The position numbers were made by a program, and so were the translations under genes. From contig PXBU01000453.1 in the NCBI GenBank assembly GCA_003566795.1, forward strand, positions 1 to 17,192: DNA of 17,192 bases, given 5' to 3'. This DNA comes from Puniceicoccaceae bacterium. Lineage in GTDB: Bacteria; Verrucomicrobiota; Verrucomicrobiia; Opitutales; Coraliomargaritaceae. The notes beneath the pieces were generated by a model that was not told the DNA's origin, did not search any database, and saw nothing but the letters and a program-made list of their open reading frames with translations. Below are positions 1 through 7,092 of the stretch, piece by piece; the first letter of the stretch is position 1; each line of letters opens with the position of its first letter.

Positions 1-60
1 CTCGCGAAATACGAATTCACGTTCTGAAAATTCACCCAATAAGTTTTTGCACGGAATGTC

Positions 61-84
61 TCGTAGCGACTGGCTTTATGCCAG
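61..84 (+). repeat. REP-like element, copy A
   Basis: Leader TCGTAGCGA (61-69) is followed directly by a 5-bp stem CTGGC/GCCAG enclosing the loop TTTAT. It shares leader and loop with copies B and C, but the stem bases differ with compensating changes, so the hairpin structure is conserved rather than the sequence. GTAG plus a palindrome is the known architecture of REP elements recognised by RAYT transposases. Confidence 0.6.
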
Positions 85-144
85 GATAGAGCCCTTGCGC
101 CTAGCGAGCCTCGTCGAATCGAGACTTCGACAAGCTCAGCTCAG

Positions 145-168
145 GCGGGATAAACCCTCTCGCTACGA
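145..168 (-). repeat. REP-like element, copy B
   Basis: On the minus strand this reads TCGTAGCGA, then GAGGG, loop TTTAT, then CCCGC. The stem has one mismatch (A opposite G). It forms a near-exact direct repeat with copy C, offset by 40 bp, and the similarity continues into the flanking A-rich ATGAAAA stretch. Confidence 0.65.
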
Positions 169-184
169 AAAATGAAAAAGAATC

Positions 185-208
185 GAGGGATAAACCCTCT
201 CGCTACGA
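185..208 (-). repeat. REP-like element, copy C
   Basis: On the minus strand this reads TCGTAGCGA, then a perfect 5-bp stem GAGGG/CCCTC around the loop TTTAT. It is identical to copy B at 147-170 over at least 24 bases (187-210). Compared with copy A, leader and loop are kept while several stem pairs have changed. Confidence 0.65.
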
Positions 209-262
209 AAATGAAAACGTCTTAACTGAGGCTCCACACGCAAAACATCTAATCATCTTTTC

Positions 263-295
263 AAGGTCGCCTTTTTACGGGGCGGCCTTTTCTTT
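263..295 (+). terminator. Probable intrinsic terminator or attenuator
   Basis: A 9-bp stem, AAGGTCGCC (263-271) with GGCGGCCTT (281-289), contains one T-G wobble. The loop is 9 nt and the right arm runs into TTTTCTTT. It ends only 17 bp before the ATG at 313. It may terminate a gene that enters from the left, or act as an attenuator in the leader of the transporter operon. Sequence alone does not decide between these. Confidence 0.55.
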
Positions 296-312
296 GCCCC
301 CATACGACGCTC

Positions 313-1419
313 ATGCACTGGTTTCTCGCATCTCTTCTCCTGGTTGGCTCGCTGGCTCACAGCTTGCCGGCGGCGCAGTCCCCGATCCGCTATGCGCAGA
401 ATTTCGAGATCGAGGACTTCACCACCCACCAACTGGTGACGGTGCGCAACACCTTTCGCAACTCAGAGCAGGTGTATCGCTATGCGCTCGTGCCGCCGGA
501 CCAGCATCCGCCTGAGTTAGCCGACAACATACAGGTCGTCCACACGCCAGTGGCACGCGTGGTCGCGATGGAGACGGTCGATATCGGCTATCTCGATGCA
601 CTGGGCCAGTTGGACGTCCTGGTGGGGGTTGCGACGGCAGATTATATCAGCAATCCGCAGGTGCGACAGGCGCTGAACGACGGACAAATCCAGGCAATCC
701 AGAGCGGCCAAGCGCTGGACGTGGAGCGGCTGCTGCAGCTACAGCCGGATCTCATCCTCACCAGCACCATTGGCGACCCCGCCTTCGACCTGCCGGCTCG
801 ATTGGCCCGGACCGGGCTACCGGCGCTGGTCTCCGCCAGCTACATGGAACAACACCCACTAGCGCGCGCCGAATGGATCAAGTTCGTCGCTGCATTTATT
901 GGCCAAGGTGAACGGGCCGACGAAGTCTTCGAGCAGGTTGAGGCCCGCTATCTGGAGTTGATCCAGCTGACCGAGGGCGTCGAGACCCGGCCCACCGTCC
1001 TGTGCGGTGCGCCCTACTCCGGCGTCTGGCACGTTCCCGGCGGCCAGAGCTATACCGCGCAACACATCAAGGATGCCGGCGGCGACTACCTTTGGCGGGA
1101 GAACCCTCAGCAAGGCGGGGTCCCACTCGACATCGAGCGCGTCTTTCTGCGGGCGGCGCGAGCTGATTTCTGGATCAATCCGAGTGGCTATCGCAGCATG
1201 CAGGCGCTGCTCTCGGCGGACGGGCGCTTCGCCAGGTTTCAGCCTGCCCGCGCGGGAACCGTCTATAACTCTACCCGCCAGGTCTCGCCCGGCGGCGGCA
1301 ACGCCATCTGGGAAAGCGGCATCGTGCACCCCGAGGATGTCCTGGCCGACCTGATACATATTTTTCATCCCGAGCTGCTGCCGCAGCACCAGCTCATCTA
1401 CTACGAGCAATTGCAGTGA
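313..1419 (+). CDS. Periplasmic substrate-binding protein of a FecBCD/BtuFCD-type ABC importer
   Basis: This 368-residue protein would capture a metal chelate (ferric siderophore, haem or cobalamin) in the periplasm and deliver it to the permease encoded next. Residues 1-21 form a signal peptide: a short start, a hydrophobic core, then SLPAAQ. There is no lipobox, so it is probably soluble. An N-terminal segment of about 60 residues (from PIRYAQNF) precedes the class III binding-protein fold, as in Bacteroidetes/PVC relatives. The fold begins near PVARVVAMETVDIGYLDALG. Later landmarks are LQLQPDLIL and GVWHVPGG near the second lobe, then DAGGDYLW. The stop overlaps the next start (TGATG), which implies translational coupling. 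No Shine-Dalgarno is visible. Family assignment is firm; the substrate is unknown. Confidence 0.85.
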   Translation: MHWFLASLLLVGSLAHSLPAAQSPIRYAQNFEIEDFTTHQLVTVRNTFRNSEQVYRYALVPPDQHPPELADNIQVVHTPVARVVAMETVDIGYLDALGQLDVLVGVATADYISNPQVRQALNDGQIQAIQSGQALDVERLLQLQPDLILTSTIGDPAFDLPARLARTGLPALVSASYMEQHPLARAEWIKFVAAFIGQGERADEVFEQVEARYLELIQLTEGVETRPTVLCGAPYSGVWHVPGGQSYTAQHIKDAGGDYLWRENPQQGGVPLDIERVFLRAARADFWINPSGYRSMQALLSADGRFARFQPARAGTVYNSTRQVSPGGGNAIWESGIVHPEDVLADLIHIFHPELLPQHQLIYYEQLQ

Positions 1420-2474
1420 TGCGCGGAATGGAATCCAACAGTCGTCGCATCACTTTGTTTTTCTCGTTTACGGGGATCGCAATTGTCCTGCTGGCGGGCC
1501 TGAGCGCCTGCATTGGCAGCGTGAATCTGCCACTCGATGTCGTGGTGAAAACGCTGCTCGGTTCGTCGGATGTCGACCCGGTGATGCGGCAAATCATGGT
1601 GGATTTTCGCCTGCCCCGCATCGTCACCGCCTTGCTGGCGGGCGCCGCGCTGGGCACCGCCGGTCTGCTGATGCAAACGGTCTTCCGCAATCCGCTGGCC
1701 GATCCTTTTGTGCTGGGGGTCAATTCCGGAGCGAGTCTGGGCGTGGCCATCGTCCTGCTCGCGCTGGCACCGGCAGGTATCAGCCTCACCGCAGGCCTGG
1801 GCGCCTCGGGCCAGCTGTTGATCATCCTCGCTTCCAGCGCGGGGGCGGGTGCCACGCTCTTTGTCGTGCTGATACTCTCGCGGCGGGTCGACATCATGTC
1901 GGTCCTCATTATCGGGCTGATGATCAGCTACACCATCGGCGCCATTGTCAGCATTCTGATGTTTTTCAGCATGGCCGAGCGCCTGCAGAGCTTCATCAAC
2001 TGGTCCTTCGGCGACTATGGCAATGTCAGCTGGATGCACATGCGCCTCTTCGCGCCCGCGGTGCTGTGTGGCCTGCTGCTCAGCAGTCTGTTTATCAAAC
2101 CCCTCGACGCCCTGCTGCTGGGCGAGCCCTATGCCCGCAGTGTCGGCACCCGGGTCAAGCGCACCCGCTTCCTGGTGCTGATGGCGGCCTCACTCCTGGC
2201 CGGAGCGGTCACCGGATTTTGCGGACCGATCGGCTTTCTCGGGATCGCGGCACCCCACCTCAGCCGTTACCTGTGCCGCAGTAGTAGCCACCGCATCCTG
2301 ATTCCCGCTTCGATTGGCATCGGTGCGCTGCTCTCGCTCGCCTCTGACTTCGTCGCCCGTGGCCCCGGGCTGGATGTGGTGCTCCCGCTCAATGCGATCA
2401 CTGCGCTGGTGGGCGCCCCCATCATCATTGCGGCACTGGTCAAACAACGAAACATGCAACGGCTCTTCGGATAA
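1419..2474 (+). CDS. FecCD/BtuC-family ABC permease
   Basis: This 351-residue integral membrane protein would form the homodimeric translocation channel of the importer. Family landmarks are the GTAGLLMQTVFRNPLADPF segment followed by LGVNSGASLG (roughly residues 80-105), and the coupling-helix region GPIGFLGIAAPHLSR (about 267-281) that docks on the ATPase. Hydrophobicity suggests about ten membrane spans, as expected for the family. I chose the ATG at 1419, which overlaps the upstream TGA. A GTG one codon earlier (1416) and an ATG at 1428 are alternatives, differing only by a few residues. The stop TAA at 2472-2474 shares its last base with the next ATG. Length is normal for the family. Confidence 0.88.
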   Translation: MRGMESNSRRITLFFSFTGIAIVLLAGLSACIGSVNLPLDVVVKTLLGSSDVDPVMRQIMVDFRLPRIVTALLAGAALGTAGLLMQTVFRNPLADPFVLGVNSGASLGVAIVLLALAPAGISLTAGLGASGQLLIILASSAGAGATLFVVLILSRRVDIMSVLIIGLMISYTIGAIVSILMFFSMAERLQSFINWSFGDYGNVSWMHMRLFAPAVLCGLLLSSLFIKPLDALLLGEPYARSVGTRVKRTRFLVLMAASLLAGAVTGFCGPIGFLGIAAPHLSRYLCRSSSHRILIPASIGIGALLSLASDFVARGPGLDVVLPLNAITALVGAPIIIAALVKQRNMQRLFG

Positions 2475-3505
2475 TGGATGCCACGCTCACACCAGCCCTA
2501 ACGGCCCTGTCGACGCAGGGGCTCGCCATCGGCTACGATCACGGAGACTCGGCCCGCTGCATCGCCAGCGGCCTCGATCTGACGCTGCCCGCCGGGGAAT
2601 TTGTCTGCCTGCTGGGCCCGAACGGCACCGGTAAATCCACGCTGATTCGGAGCCTGAGCGGCATGCAGGCACCGCTGGCCGGAGATATCCTCCTGGCGGG
2701 CCAGGACTTTCGCAGCATCCCGCCCCGCCAGCGGGCGCGACTGGTGAGCGTCGTGCTGACGGATGCCTTGCCGATGGGCATGATGGATGCCTATGCCATG
2801 GTCGCGCTCGGCCGCCACCCCTACTCGGGCTGGTTCGGCAGCATGGGCCCGGCGGATCACGCGCGGATTGAATGGTCACTGGAAGCAGTCGGAGCCCGCG
2901 ACTTGGCACGGCGTCAGGTGAGCGAACTCAGCGACGGCGAACGGCAAAAAGTCTCGATCGCCCGCGCCCTCGCCCAGGCGACTAAGGTGATGCTGCTGGA
3001 CGAGCCGACCGCCTTTCTGGATCTGCCGCGCCGCGTGGAATTGATGCGCATCCTGCGCGATTTGGCCCACAGCGAGGGCCTGGCTCTGTTGCTTTCCACC
3101 CACGATCTGGATCTGGCGCTACGCTTTGCCGACCGCCTGTGGGTGCTCAACGCAGACGGCCAGCTGATCCAGGGCTACCCCGAGGCCATCGCCATGAGCG
3201 GTGAGTTCGCCCAAGTATTTGAAACAGAGAACCTCGATTGGGACCCTTCCAGCGGCAGCTTCCGCGCCCATCCCATCCCTTGCCTGCATGCCAAAGTCGT
3301 CGGCGAAGGCATCCCCGCACTCTGGACCAAGCGTGCGCTGGAACGCCTCGGCTTTGGACTGACCGAAGACGCAAACGCCGCGGCAGTCAGCATCGAAATC
3401 GAAAACGAAAATCAATGGCGGGTGACCCGCGGGGAGCAGCAGCACGAATTCGCCAGCATCACCGAGATGATCGAATGGTTGCTCGCAAGCAAGTGGAAGC
3501 GGTGA
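2474..3505 (+). CDS. FecE/BtuD-family ABC transporter ATPase with C-terminal extension
   Basis: This 343-residue nucleotide-binding subunit powers the importer. Visible motifs are Walker A GPNGTGKST (about 48-56), signature ELSDGERQ (151-158), Walker B VMLLDEPT (172-179) with D-loop FLD, and the H-loop histidine in LLLSTHD (210). The usual Q-loop glutamine is not obvious: the segment reads SVVLTDALPMGMMDAY, as in Bacteroidetes-type relatives that carry VLTE/VLTD there. The family is normally about 255-265 residues. Here about 80 extra residues follow DWDPSSGSFRAHPIPC and end in a helical stretch (ITEMIEWLL). The extension begins near residue 264 and has no motif I can name. The start codon overlaps the permease stop by one base, making this the last gene of a three-gene operon. 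Confidence 0.88.
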   Translation: MDATLTPALTALSTQGLAIGYDHGDSARCIASGLDLTLPAGEFVCLLGPNGTGKSTLIRSLSGMQAPLAGDILLAGQDFRSIPPRQRARLVSVVLTDALPMGMMDAYAMVALGRHPYSGWFGSMGPADHARIEWSLEAVGARDLARRQVSELSDGERQKVSIARALAQATKVMLLDEPTAFLDLPRRVELMRILRDLAHSEGLALLLSTHDLDLALRFADRLWVLNADGQLIQGYPEAIAMSGEFAQVFETENLDWDPSSGSFRAHPIPCLHAKVVGEGIPALWTKRALERLGFGLTEDANAAAVSIEIENENQWRVTRGEQQHEFASITEMIEWLLASKWKR

Positions 3506-3528
3506 GAGTCGCAACAAGTCCACCCGTA

Positions 3529-3550
3529 GTAGCGTGCCCGCTTGCCGGGC
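3529..3550 (+). repeat. REP-like element, left member of inverted pair
   Basis: GTAG (3529-3532), then CGT, then a perfect 5-bp stem GCCCG/CGGGC with loop CTTGC. The 22 bases at 3532-3553 are an exact reverse complement of 13707-13728, ten kilobases away. This element faces the one at 3665-3686, giving a BIME-like arrangement. Confidence 0.65.
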
Positions 3551-3664
3551 GCCCGAGCGTGTAGGGTGTGCCGATTCGCCGATGCCCCTTCGAGCGGTCC
3601 GCAAAGCCGTACCCCGCAAAACCACAAGTTATGAGCTGTCTCGTGTTTACGCACCCGCAACGGC

Positions 3665-3686
3665 GCCCGACAAGCGGGCACGCCAC
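3665..3686 (-). repeat. REP-like element, right member of inverted pair
   Basis: On the minus strand: GTGG, CGT, stem GCCCG/CGGGC, loop CTTGT. It differs from the left member by GTGG for GTAG and one loop base. Similarity to the copy near 13710 extends upstream through CCCGCAA, so the repeated unit is longer than the hairpin itself. Confidence 0.65.
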
Positions 3687-3871
3687 AAATTTATGACGCG
3701 CGCAGGACCACAGATCCACTCAGATCAACACCGATAGTCTCCTGGTTGTTATACTTCCGGCCATCAGTTAAAGCGTCTTGGGTAAGTTTGCGGCTTTGAG
3801 GCGCGATATGATTTGCTGTTTCTTCGGGTTTTGCCTCTATTGCCGTTCGCATCTTGCCTACCTGCACTCAC

Positions 3872-5251
3872 GTGAAGTATCTTTATTACAGTCTCTTATT
3901 AACTTTGGCCGCTGGCTGCGCCACCTCGCCGGAGCGGAGCGCGGCACCCGAAGTCAACTGGCCGGACAGTTGGTCCGCGAACGCGAAGACAGACCACATC
4001 GAGGCTGGCTGGCTGGCCGATCTAAATGCACCGGAACTCGAAGCCTTGATTTATGAAGCGATGGCCCACAATGCGGACCTCCAGCGCGTGACCGCGACCT
4101 TGGGGCAAAGCGCCGCTGAGGCCCGTATGGCAGGCGCCGATCTGATGCCCTCAGCCAACCTGGGGCTGGATGGTGCCCGGCAACGGATCAGCACATTCGG
4201 TCCGAGTGCCACGGGCGGAGTTGTGTTTGAGAATTATAACCTCGGCCCCAACCTCAGTTGGGAGCTCGACCTGTGGGGCCGCCTGCGCGACCAGACTTCC
4301 GCCGCGCTCGCCCGGCTCGAAGTCACTCAGGCGGAGCTTCAGGCGGCACAGCTCTCACTGGCAGCACGGGTGGCCAAAGCTTGGTTCAATCTGATCGAGG
4401 CGGAGCAACAGGTCGCCGAAGCGGCCCGCACCACCGCAGCCTACCGGGAAAATCTCAAAGCGCTGGAGTCACGCTTCAAACGAGGCCTCGCAGAGGGTCT
4501 CGACCTGCGCCGGACCCGCACGCTGGCGGCTAATTCCGAGGCGGATCTGGCCAACCGGGAGCAGGCGCTCGATGCAGCCAAGCGAGACCTAGAGGTCCTC
4601 CTCGGTCGTTACCCGGAGGCCGGAGTGCTTGGGCGCACGCTCCTGCCCGAGCTCCCAGGCCCCATCCCCGCTGGCCTTCCGGCTGAACTGATCCAGCGCC
4701 GACCCGACCTGATCGCCGCCGAACGCCGCCTGGCCGCCGCCGACCGGGAATTCGTCGCCAGTCAAAAAGAACTGCTCCCACAAATAAGCCTGACTGCCTC
4801 CGGCGGCACCTCCTCGCAGGAATTCAGAAATCTACTCGACAGTGATTTCTCGGTCTGGTCACTGGCTGCCAACCTCAGCCAACCGATCTTTCAGGGGGGC
4901 CGGATTCGGGCCAATATCGACCGCTCCGCCTCACGCCAGGAACAGGCACGCGCCGCCTACCGCAATGCCGCCTTGCAGGCCTACCTCGAAGTCGAGACGA
5001 CCCTGGCCGCCGAAGCCTATTTAAAAAATGAATACGCGCACCTCCAAGTCGCCGCCGAGGAGGCCAACGCGGCCGAGACGCAGGCCTGGCAACGATACCG
5101 CAGCGGAACCACCGAATTTCTCAATGTGCTCGACAGCCAACGCAGTGCCGCAGCCGCACGCTCCCGCCTGATCAATCTGGAAAACGCGCTGCTCCAAAAT
5201 CGCATCGACCTCTACCTCGCGCTCGGCGGGCCCTTTGCCACAGAATCATGA
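3872..5251 (+). CDS. Outer-membrane efflux factor, NodT-family lipoprotein (TolC-like)
   Basis: This is a trimeric outer-membrane channel subunit for drug or metabolite efflux. From the GTG at 3872 the protein has 459 residues and opens with VKYLYYSLLLTLAAGC, a textbook lipoprotein signal with Cys16 as the lipidated residue. An in-frame TTG at 3854 would add six unhelpful residues, and no ATG fits upstream of the lipobox. Neither start has a Shine-Dalgarno. NodT hallmarks are LSWELDLWGRLRDQ (about 130-143) and, in the second half, QRRPDLIAAERRLAAADREF followed by LLPQISLTASGG. Two long alanine- and glutamate-rich helical stretches fit the OEP duplication. The stop overlaps the next start by 4 bp (ATGA), coupling it to the adaptor gene. 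Start choice is less certain than identity. Confidence 0.85.
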   Translation: MKYLYYSLLLTLAAGCATSPERSAAPEVNWPDSWSANAKTDHIEAGWLADLNAPELEALIYEAMAHNADLQRVTATLGQSAAEARMAGADLMPSANLGLDGARQRISTFGPSATGGVVFENYNLGPNLSWELDLWGRLRDQTSAALARLEVTQAELQAAQLSLAARVAKAWFNLIEAEQQVAEAARTTAAYRENLKALESRFKRGLAEGLDLRRTRTLAANSEADLANREQALDAAKRDLEVLLGRYPEAGVLGRTLLPELPGPIPAGLPAELIQRRPDLIAAERRLAAADREFVASQKELLPQISLTASGGTSSQEFRNLLDSDFSVWSLAANLSQPIFQGGRIRANIDRSASRQEQARAAYRNAALQAYLEVETTLAAEAYLKNEYAHLQVAAEEANAAETQAWQRYRSGTTEFLNVLDSQRSAAAARSRLINLENALLQNRIDLYLALGGPFATES

Positions 5252-6363
5252 AACGCATCGCTCCCATTTTTATTCTGCTTGCCGCGGTTGGTATCGCAGT
5301 CGTCCTTTACCTGCTACGGCCTGAGCCACAGGAGGCGGCTCCCGAGAGGCCTCTGACGCAAGTCGAAGTCATCACGGTGGAGGCGGAAAGCCTGCAAATC
5401 GAAGTCACCAGCCAGGGCACCGTGCTCCCCAGAACCGAAACCGAGCTGGCAGTCGAGGTCAATGGGCGCATCATCGAAATATCGCCCAACTTCCGCGCGG
5501 GTGGCCGCTTCCAAGCAGCTGATGTGCTTTTCCAAATTGACCCTGCCGACTATGAGGCGACCGTGGCTGCCAGAGCGGCGGAACTGGCTACCGCCAATCT
5601 GAATCTCGCTCAGGAGGAAGCACTGGCGGAGCAGGCCGCCGAAGACTGGGCCGCCCTGGGCCAGGGCGAGCCGAGCCCACTCACACTGCGCCAGCCCCAA
5701 CTCGCGCAGGCCCGGGCCAATATTGCCAGTGCGGAGGCAGCACTCACCCAAGCCGAGCGCGACCTAGCCCGGACCCAAGTGCGTGCGCCCTACGACGGAC
5801 TGGTGCTTTCGAAATCAGTCGATCTGGGGCAATACGTCATGGCCAACCCCGCCAACGCCGTCGCCCGCATTTTTGCCACCGACGCTGCCGAGGTGCGGCT
5901 GCCACTCACCCTGCGTGAAGCCGACTTCCTGGTCGACCCGGCGGAGCGCCCCAGCCGCGTCAAGCTCCACACCGGTGGCCCGGGCAGCCCGCGCGAGTGG
6001 GAGGCGCAACTGGTGCGCTTTGAGGCCACCGTGGATCCAGCCAGCCGACTCATCAACGCCGTCGCGGAAATCGACGCCCCGTTCCAGCAGGGCCTGCGGC
6101 GCGGGATGTTTGTCGAGGCCGTCATCGAGGGGCGAACCTATGACGAAGTCTACGTCCTGCCCCGCTACGCGCTACGCGATAACCGCAGCGTCTATCTCGT
6201 GACCCCCGAGGACACACTCGTCACCCGCCAGGTGGAAGTCCTCCGAACCGACACCCGGCGCGCCATCCTCTCCGGCGGCCTCGAACCCGGCGTCCAAGTC
6301 GCCACCAGCCCCATCGCCTTCTTCGTGGAAAACATGCCAGTCCAAATCATTCACTCTGACTAG
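5248..6363 (+). CDS. RND-type efflux periplasmic adaptor (membrane-fusion protein)
   Basis: This 371-residue HlyD/AcrA-like adaptor would bridge an inner-membrane pump and the outer-membrane factor encoded just upstream. Residues 1-25 form an uncleaved anchor or signal (PIFILLAAVGIAVVLYLL). Half-lipoyl motifs flank an alpha-helical hairpin: TELAVEVNGRIIEI near 70-84, then an Ala/Glu/Gln-rich coiled coil at about 95-170, then LARTQVRAPYDGLV near 173-186. The beta-barrel and membrane-proximal domains follow, including LRRGMFVEAVIEG and the C-terminal ALRDNRSVYLV. It overlaps the OMF gene by 4 bp. The expected RND pump gene does not follow: the next gene is on the opposite strand 39 bp away. The pump must be encoded elsewhere, or upstream history has split the operon. 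Confidence 0.87.
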   Translation: MKRIAPIFILLAAVGIAVVLYLLRPEPQEAAPERPLTQVEVITVEAESLQIEVTSQGTVLPRTETELAVEVNGRIIEISPNFRAGGRFQAADVLFQIDPADYEATVAARAAELATANLNLAQEEALAEQAAEDWAALGQGEPSPLTLRQPQLAQARANIASAEAALTQAERDLARTQVRAPYDGLVLSKSVDLGQYVMANPANAVARIFATDAAEVRLPLTLREADFLVDPAERPSRVKLHTGGPGSPREWEAQLVRFEATVDPASRLINAVAEIDAPFQQGLRRGMFVEAVIEGRTYDEVYVLPRYALRDNRSVYLVTPEDTLVTRQVEVLRTDTRRAILSGGLEPGVQVATSPIAFFVENMPVQIIHSD

Positions 6364-6379
6364 GATTTCTCCAACATTA

Positions 6380-6398
6380 GCGGAAATTTAATTTTCGC
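6380..6398. terminator. Hairpin between convergent genes, possible bidirectional terminator
   Basis: GCGGAAAT pairs with ATTTTCGC (8 bp, one G-T wobble) around a 3-nt loop. It lies in the 39-bp gap between the stops of the adaptor (6363) and the lipoprotein (6403). Neither side has a long T-tract outside the stem, although the stem itself is A/T-rich. Position argues for termination in both directions; the sequence evidence is modest. Confidence 0.4.
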
Positions 6399-6402
6399 AG
6401 AA

Positions 6403-7011
6403 CTACATCCGGCGTTTGACGAAGTTGATTAGCTGCCGGGCGATAGGGATGCGCTTGTAGACGATATCGGTCGGGTCCCAGTAGTCCTGATGGAAGATGA
6501 CCTGGCCCTCGGAGTTGAAGCGTATGTGGGTCATGCCGATGGTTTCTTCCCAGTGGCCGTCGGGGGTTTTCTTGAAGTCGAGCCGCATGATCCAGTCGAT
6601 GTAGAACTCATCGCCGGAGCGGATCACCCGTCGGAACTGGAAATCGGCTGCGGTGAGGACGGCGAGCCCCTCGACAAAATAATCGCGGATCTGTTCGGCG
6701 CGGTCGAACTGCTTGAAGGCATCGCGAAAGTAGAGTTCTTCGGCATAGACCTTGGTGACGTTCGCCCGCAGGTAGTCCTCGGTGTAGTTGCCAAAGAGCT
6801 GCTCGAAGCGTTGCAGCATAGCTTGCTCCGCCGCACTTCCCTCGGCCGGGACATCGTGCCGCTCGGGATCGGTCCAGTCGAGTGCCGCTTTATACTTGGC
6901 GTCTGGGATTGTTTGTGGATTTGCCATTTCGAAGTTTTTGGAAGAGCAGCCGGTAACCAGGCTCAAGGTGGAAATGAGGATTGCGAATAAGGAGAAGTGA
7001 AGCCATCTCAT
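6403..7011 (-). CDS. Lipoprotein with SnoaL/NTF2-like domain
   Basis: This 202-residue protein starts with a lipoprotein signal, a hydrophobic stretch then LSLVTGC, with Cys22 lipidated and Ser at +2. The +2 serine would favour the outer membrane if enterobacterial sorting rules apply. From about residue 60 it resembles a SnoaL-like/NTF2 cone fold: a helical start with FEQLFGNYTEDYL, then LYFRDAFKQFDRAEQIRDYF, DEFYIDWIMRLDF, and near the end IGMTHIRFNSEGQVIFHQDY and WDPTD. Such folds bind small hydrophobic ligands or act as simple enzymes; no catalytic set can be assigned. It is divergent from the Cfa-like gene, with about 80 bp between starts. SnoaL-like genes often accompany Cfa/COG2907/DUF1365 loci in proteobacteria, so a role in lipid modification is plausible but inferred. 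Confidence 0.75.
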   Translation of the reverse strand: MRWLHFSLFAILISTLSLVTGCSSKNFEMANPQTIPDAKYKAALDWTDPERHDVPAEGSAAEQAMLQRFEQLFGNYTEDYLRANVTKVYAEELYFRDAFKQFDRAEQIRDYFVEGLAVLTAADFQFRRVIRSGDEFYIDWIMRLDFKKTPDGHWEETIGMTHIRFNSEGQVIFHQDYWDPTDIVYKRIPIARQLINFVKRRM

Positions 7012-7092
7012 AGAATAAAGAAGCGTTGGAACTCCAAAAAGCTTACAGACATATCATGTAAGGTCACTCCAGAAACACCGTTTTCATCAACT
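7012..7092. promoter_or_regulatory. Divergent intergenic region, presumed promoters
   Basis: These 81 bases separate the starts of the minus-strand lipoprotein and the plus-strand methyltransferase, so both promoters probably lie here or partly inside the flanking genes. TATCAT (7052-7057) resembles a -10 box for the plus strand. TTGGAA (7026-7031) sits 20 bp upstream of it, too far for a standard sigma-70 promoter. I did not find a TGATCC-type element of the sigmaE/ChrR regulon that drives similar genes in Rhodobacter. Confidence 0.35.

Larger units (their letters stand above)
1..312. other. Non-coding leader region with repeats
   Basis: I see no convincing gene in these 312 bases; the short frames lack family resemblance. 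The region carries three REP-like hairpins (61-84 on plus, 145-168 and 185-208 on minus), a small 6-bp hairpin at 113-131 (GTCGAA paired with TTCGAC), and a terminator-like hairpin at 263-295. I looked for a cobalamin riboswitch, because a BtuF/FecB-like gene follows, and found no B12-box-like segment. Any TonB-dependent receptor for the transporter would have to lie further left, outside the window. Confidence 0.6.
3506..3871. other. Non-coding region with inverted REP-like pair
   Basis: No convincing gene lies between the ATPase and the outer-membrane factor. A 22-bp inverted repeat (3532-3553 and 3662-3683, one mismatch) brackets about 108 bp. Each arm contains a REP-like hairpin. After the right arm, 3711-3740 holds a degenerate 10-bp periodicity (CAGATCCACT, CAGATCAACA, CCGATAGTCT). 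TATACT at 3750-3755 could be a -10 box for the next operon, but I see no matching -35. No clear intrinsic terminator with a T-tract follows the ABC operon. Confidence 0.55.

Noticed and set aside
1..312. Cobalamin riboswitch ahead of the BtuF/FecB-like gene
   Set aside because: No B12 box or recognisable core could be found; the structure present is REP-like hairpins and a terminator-like stem.
859..1410. Long minus-strand open frame opposite the binding-protein gene
   Set aside because: Antisense shadow in GC-rich DNA; the plus-strand frame has a signal peptide and family motifs.
6997..7092. N-terminal extension of the Cfa-like protein from the ATG at 6997
   Set aside because: It would overlap the divergent lipoprotein's start and adds a basic stretch not typical of the family; the ATG at 7093 fits relatives.
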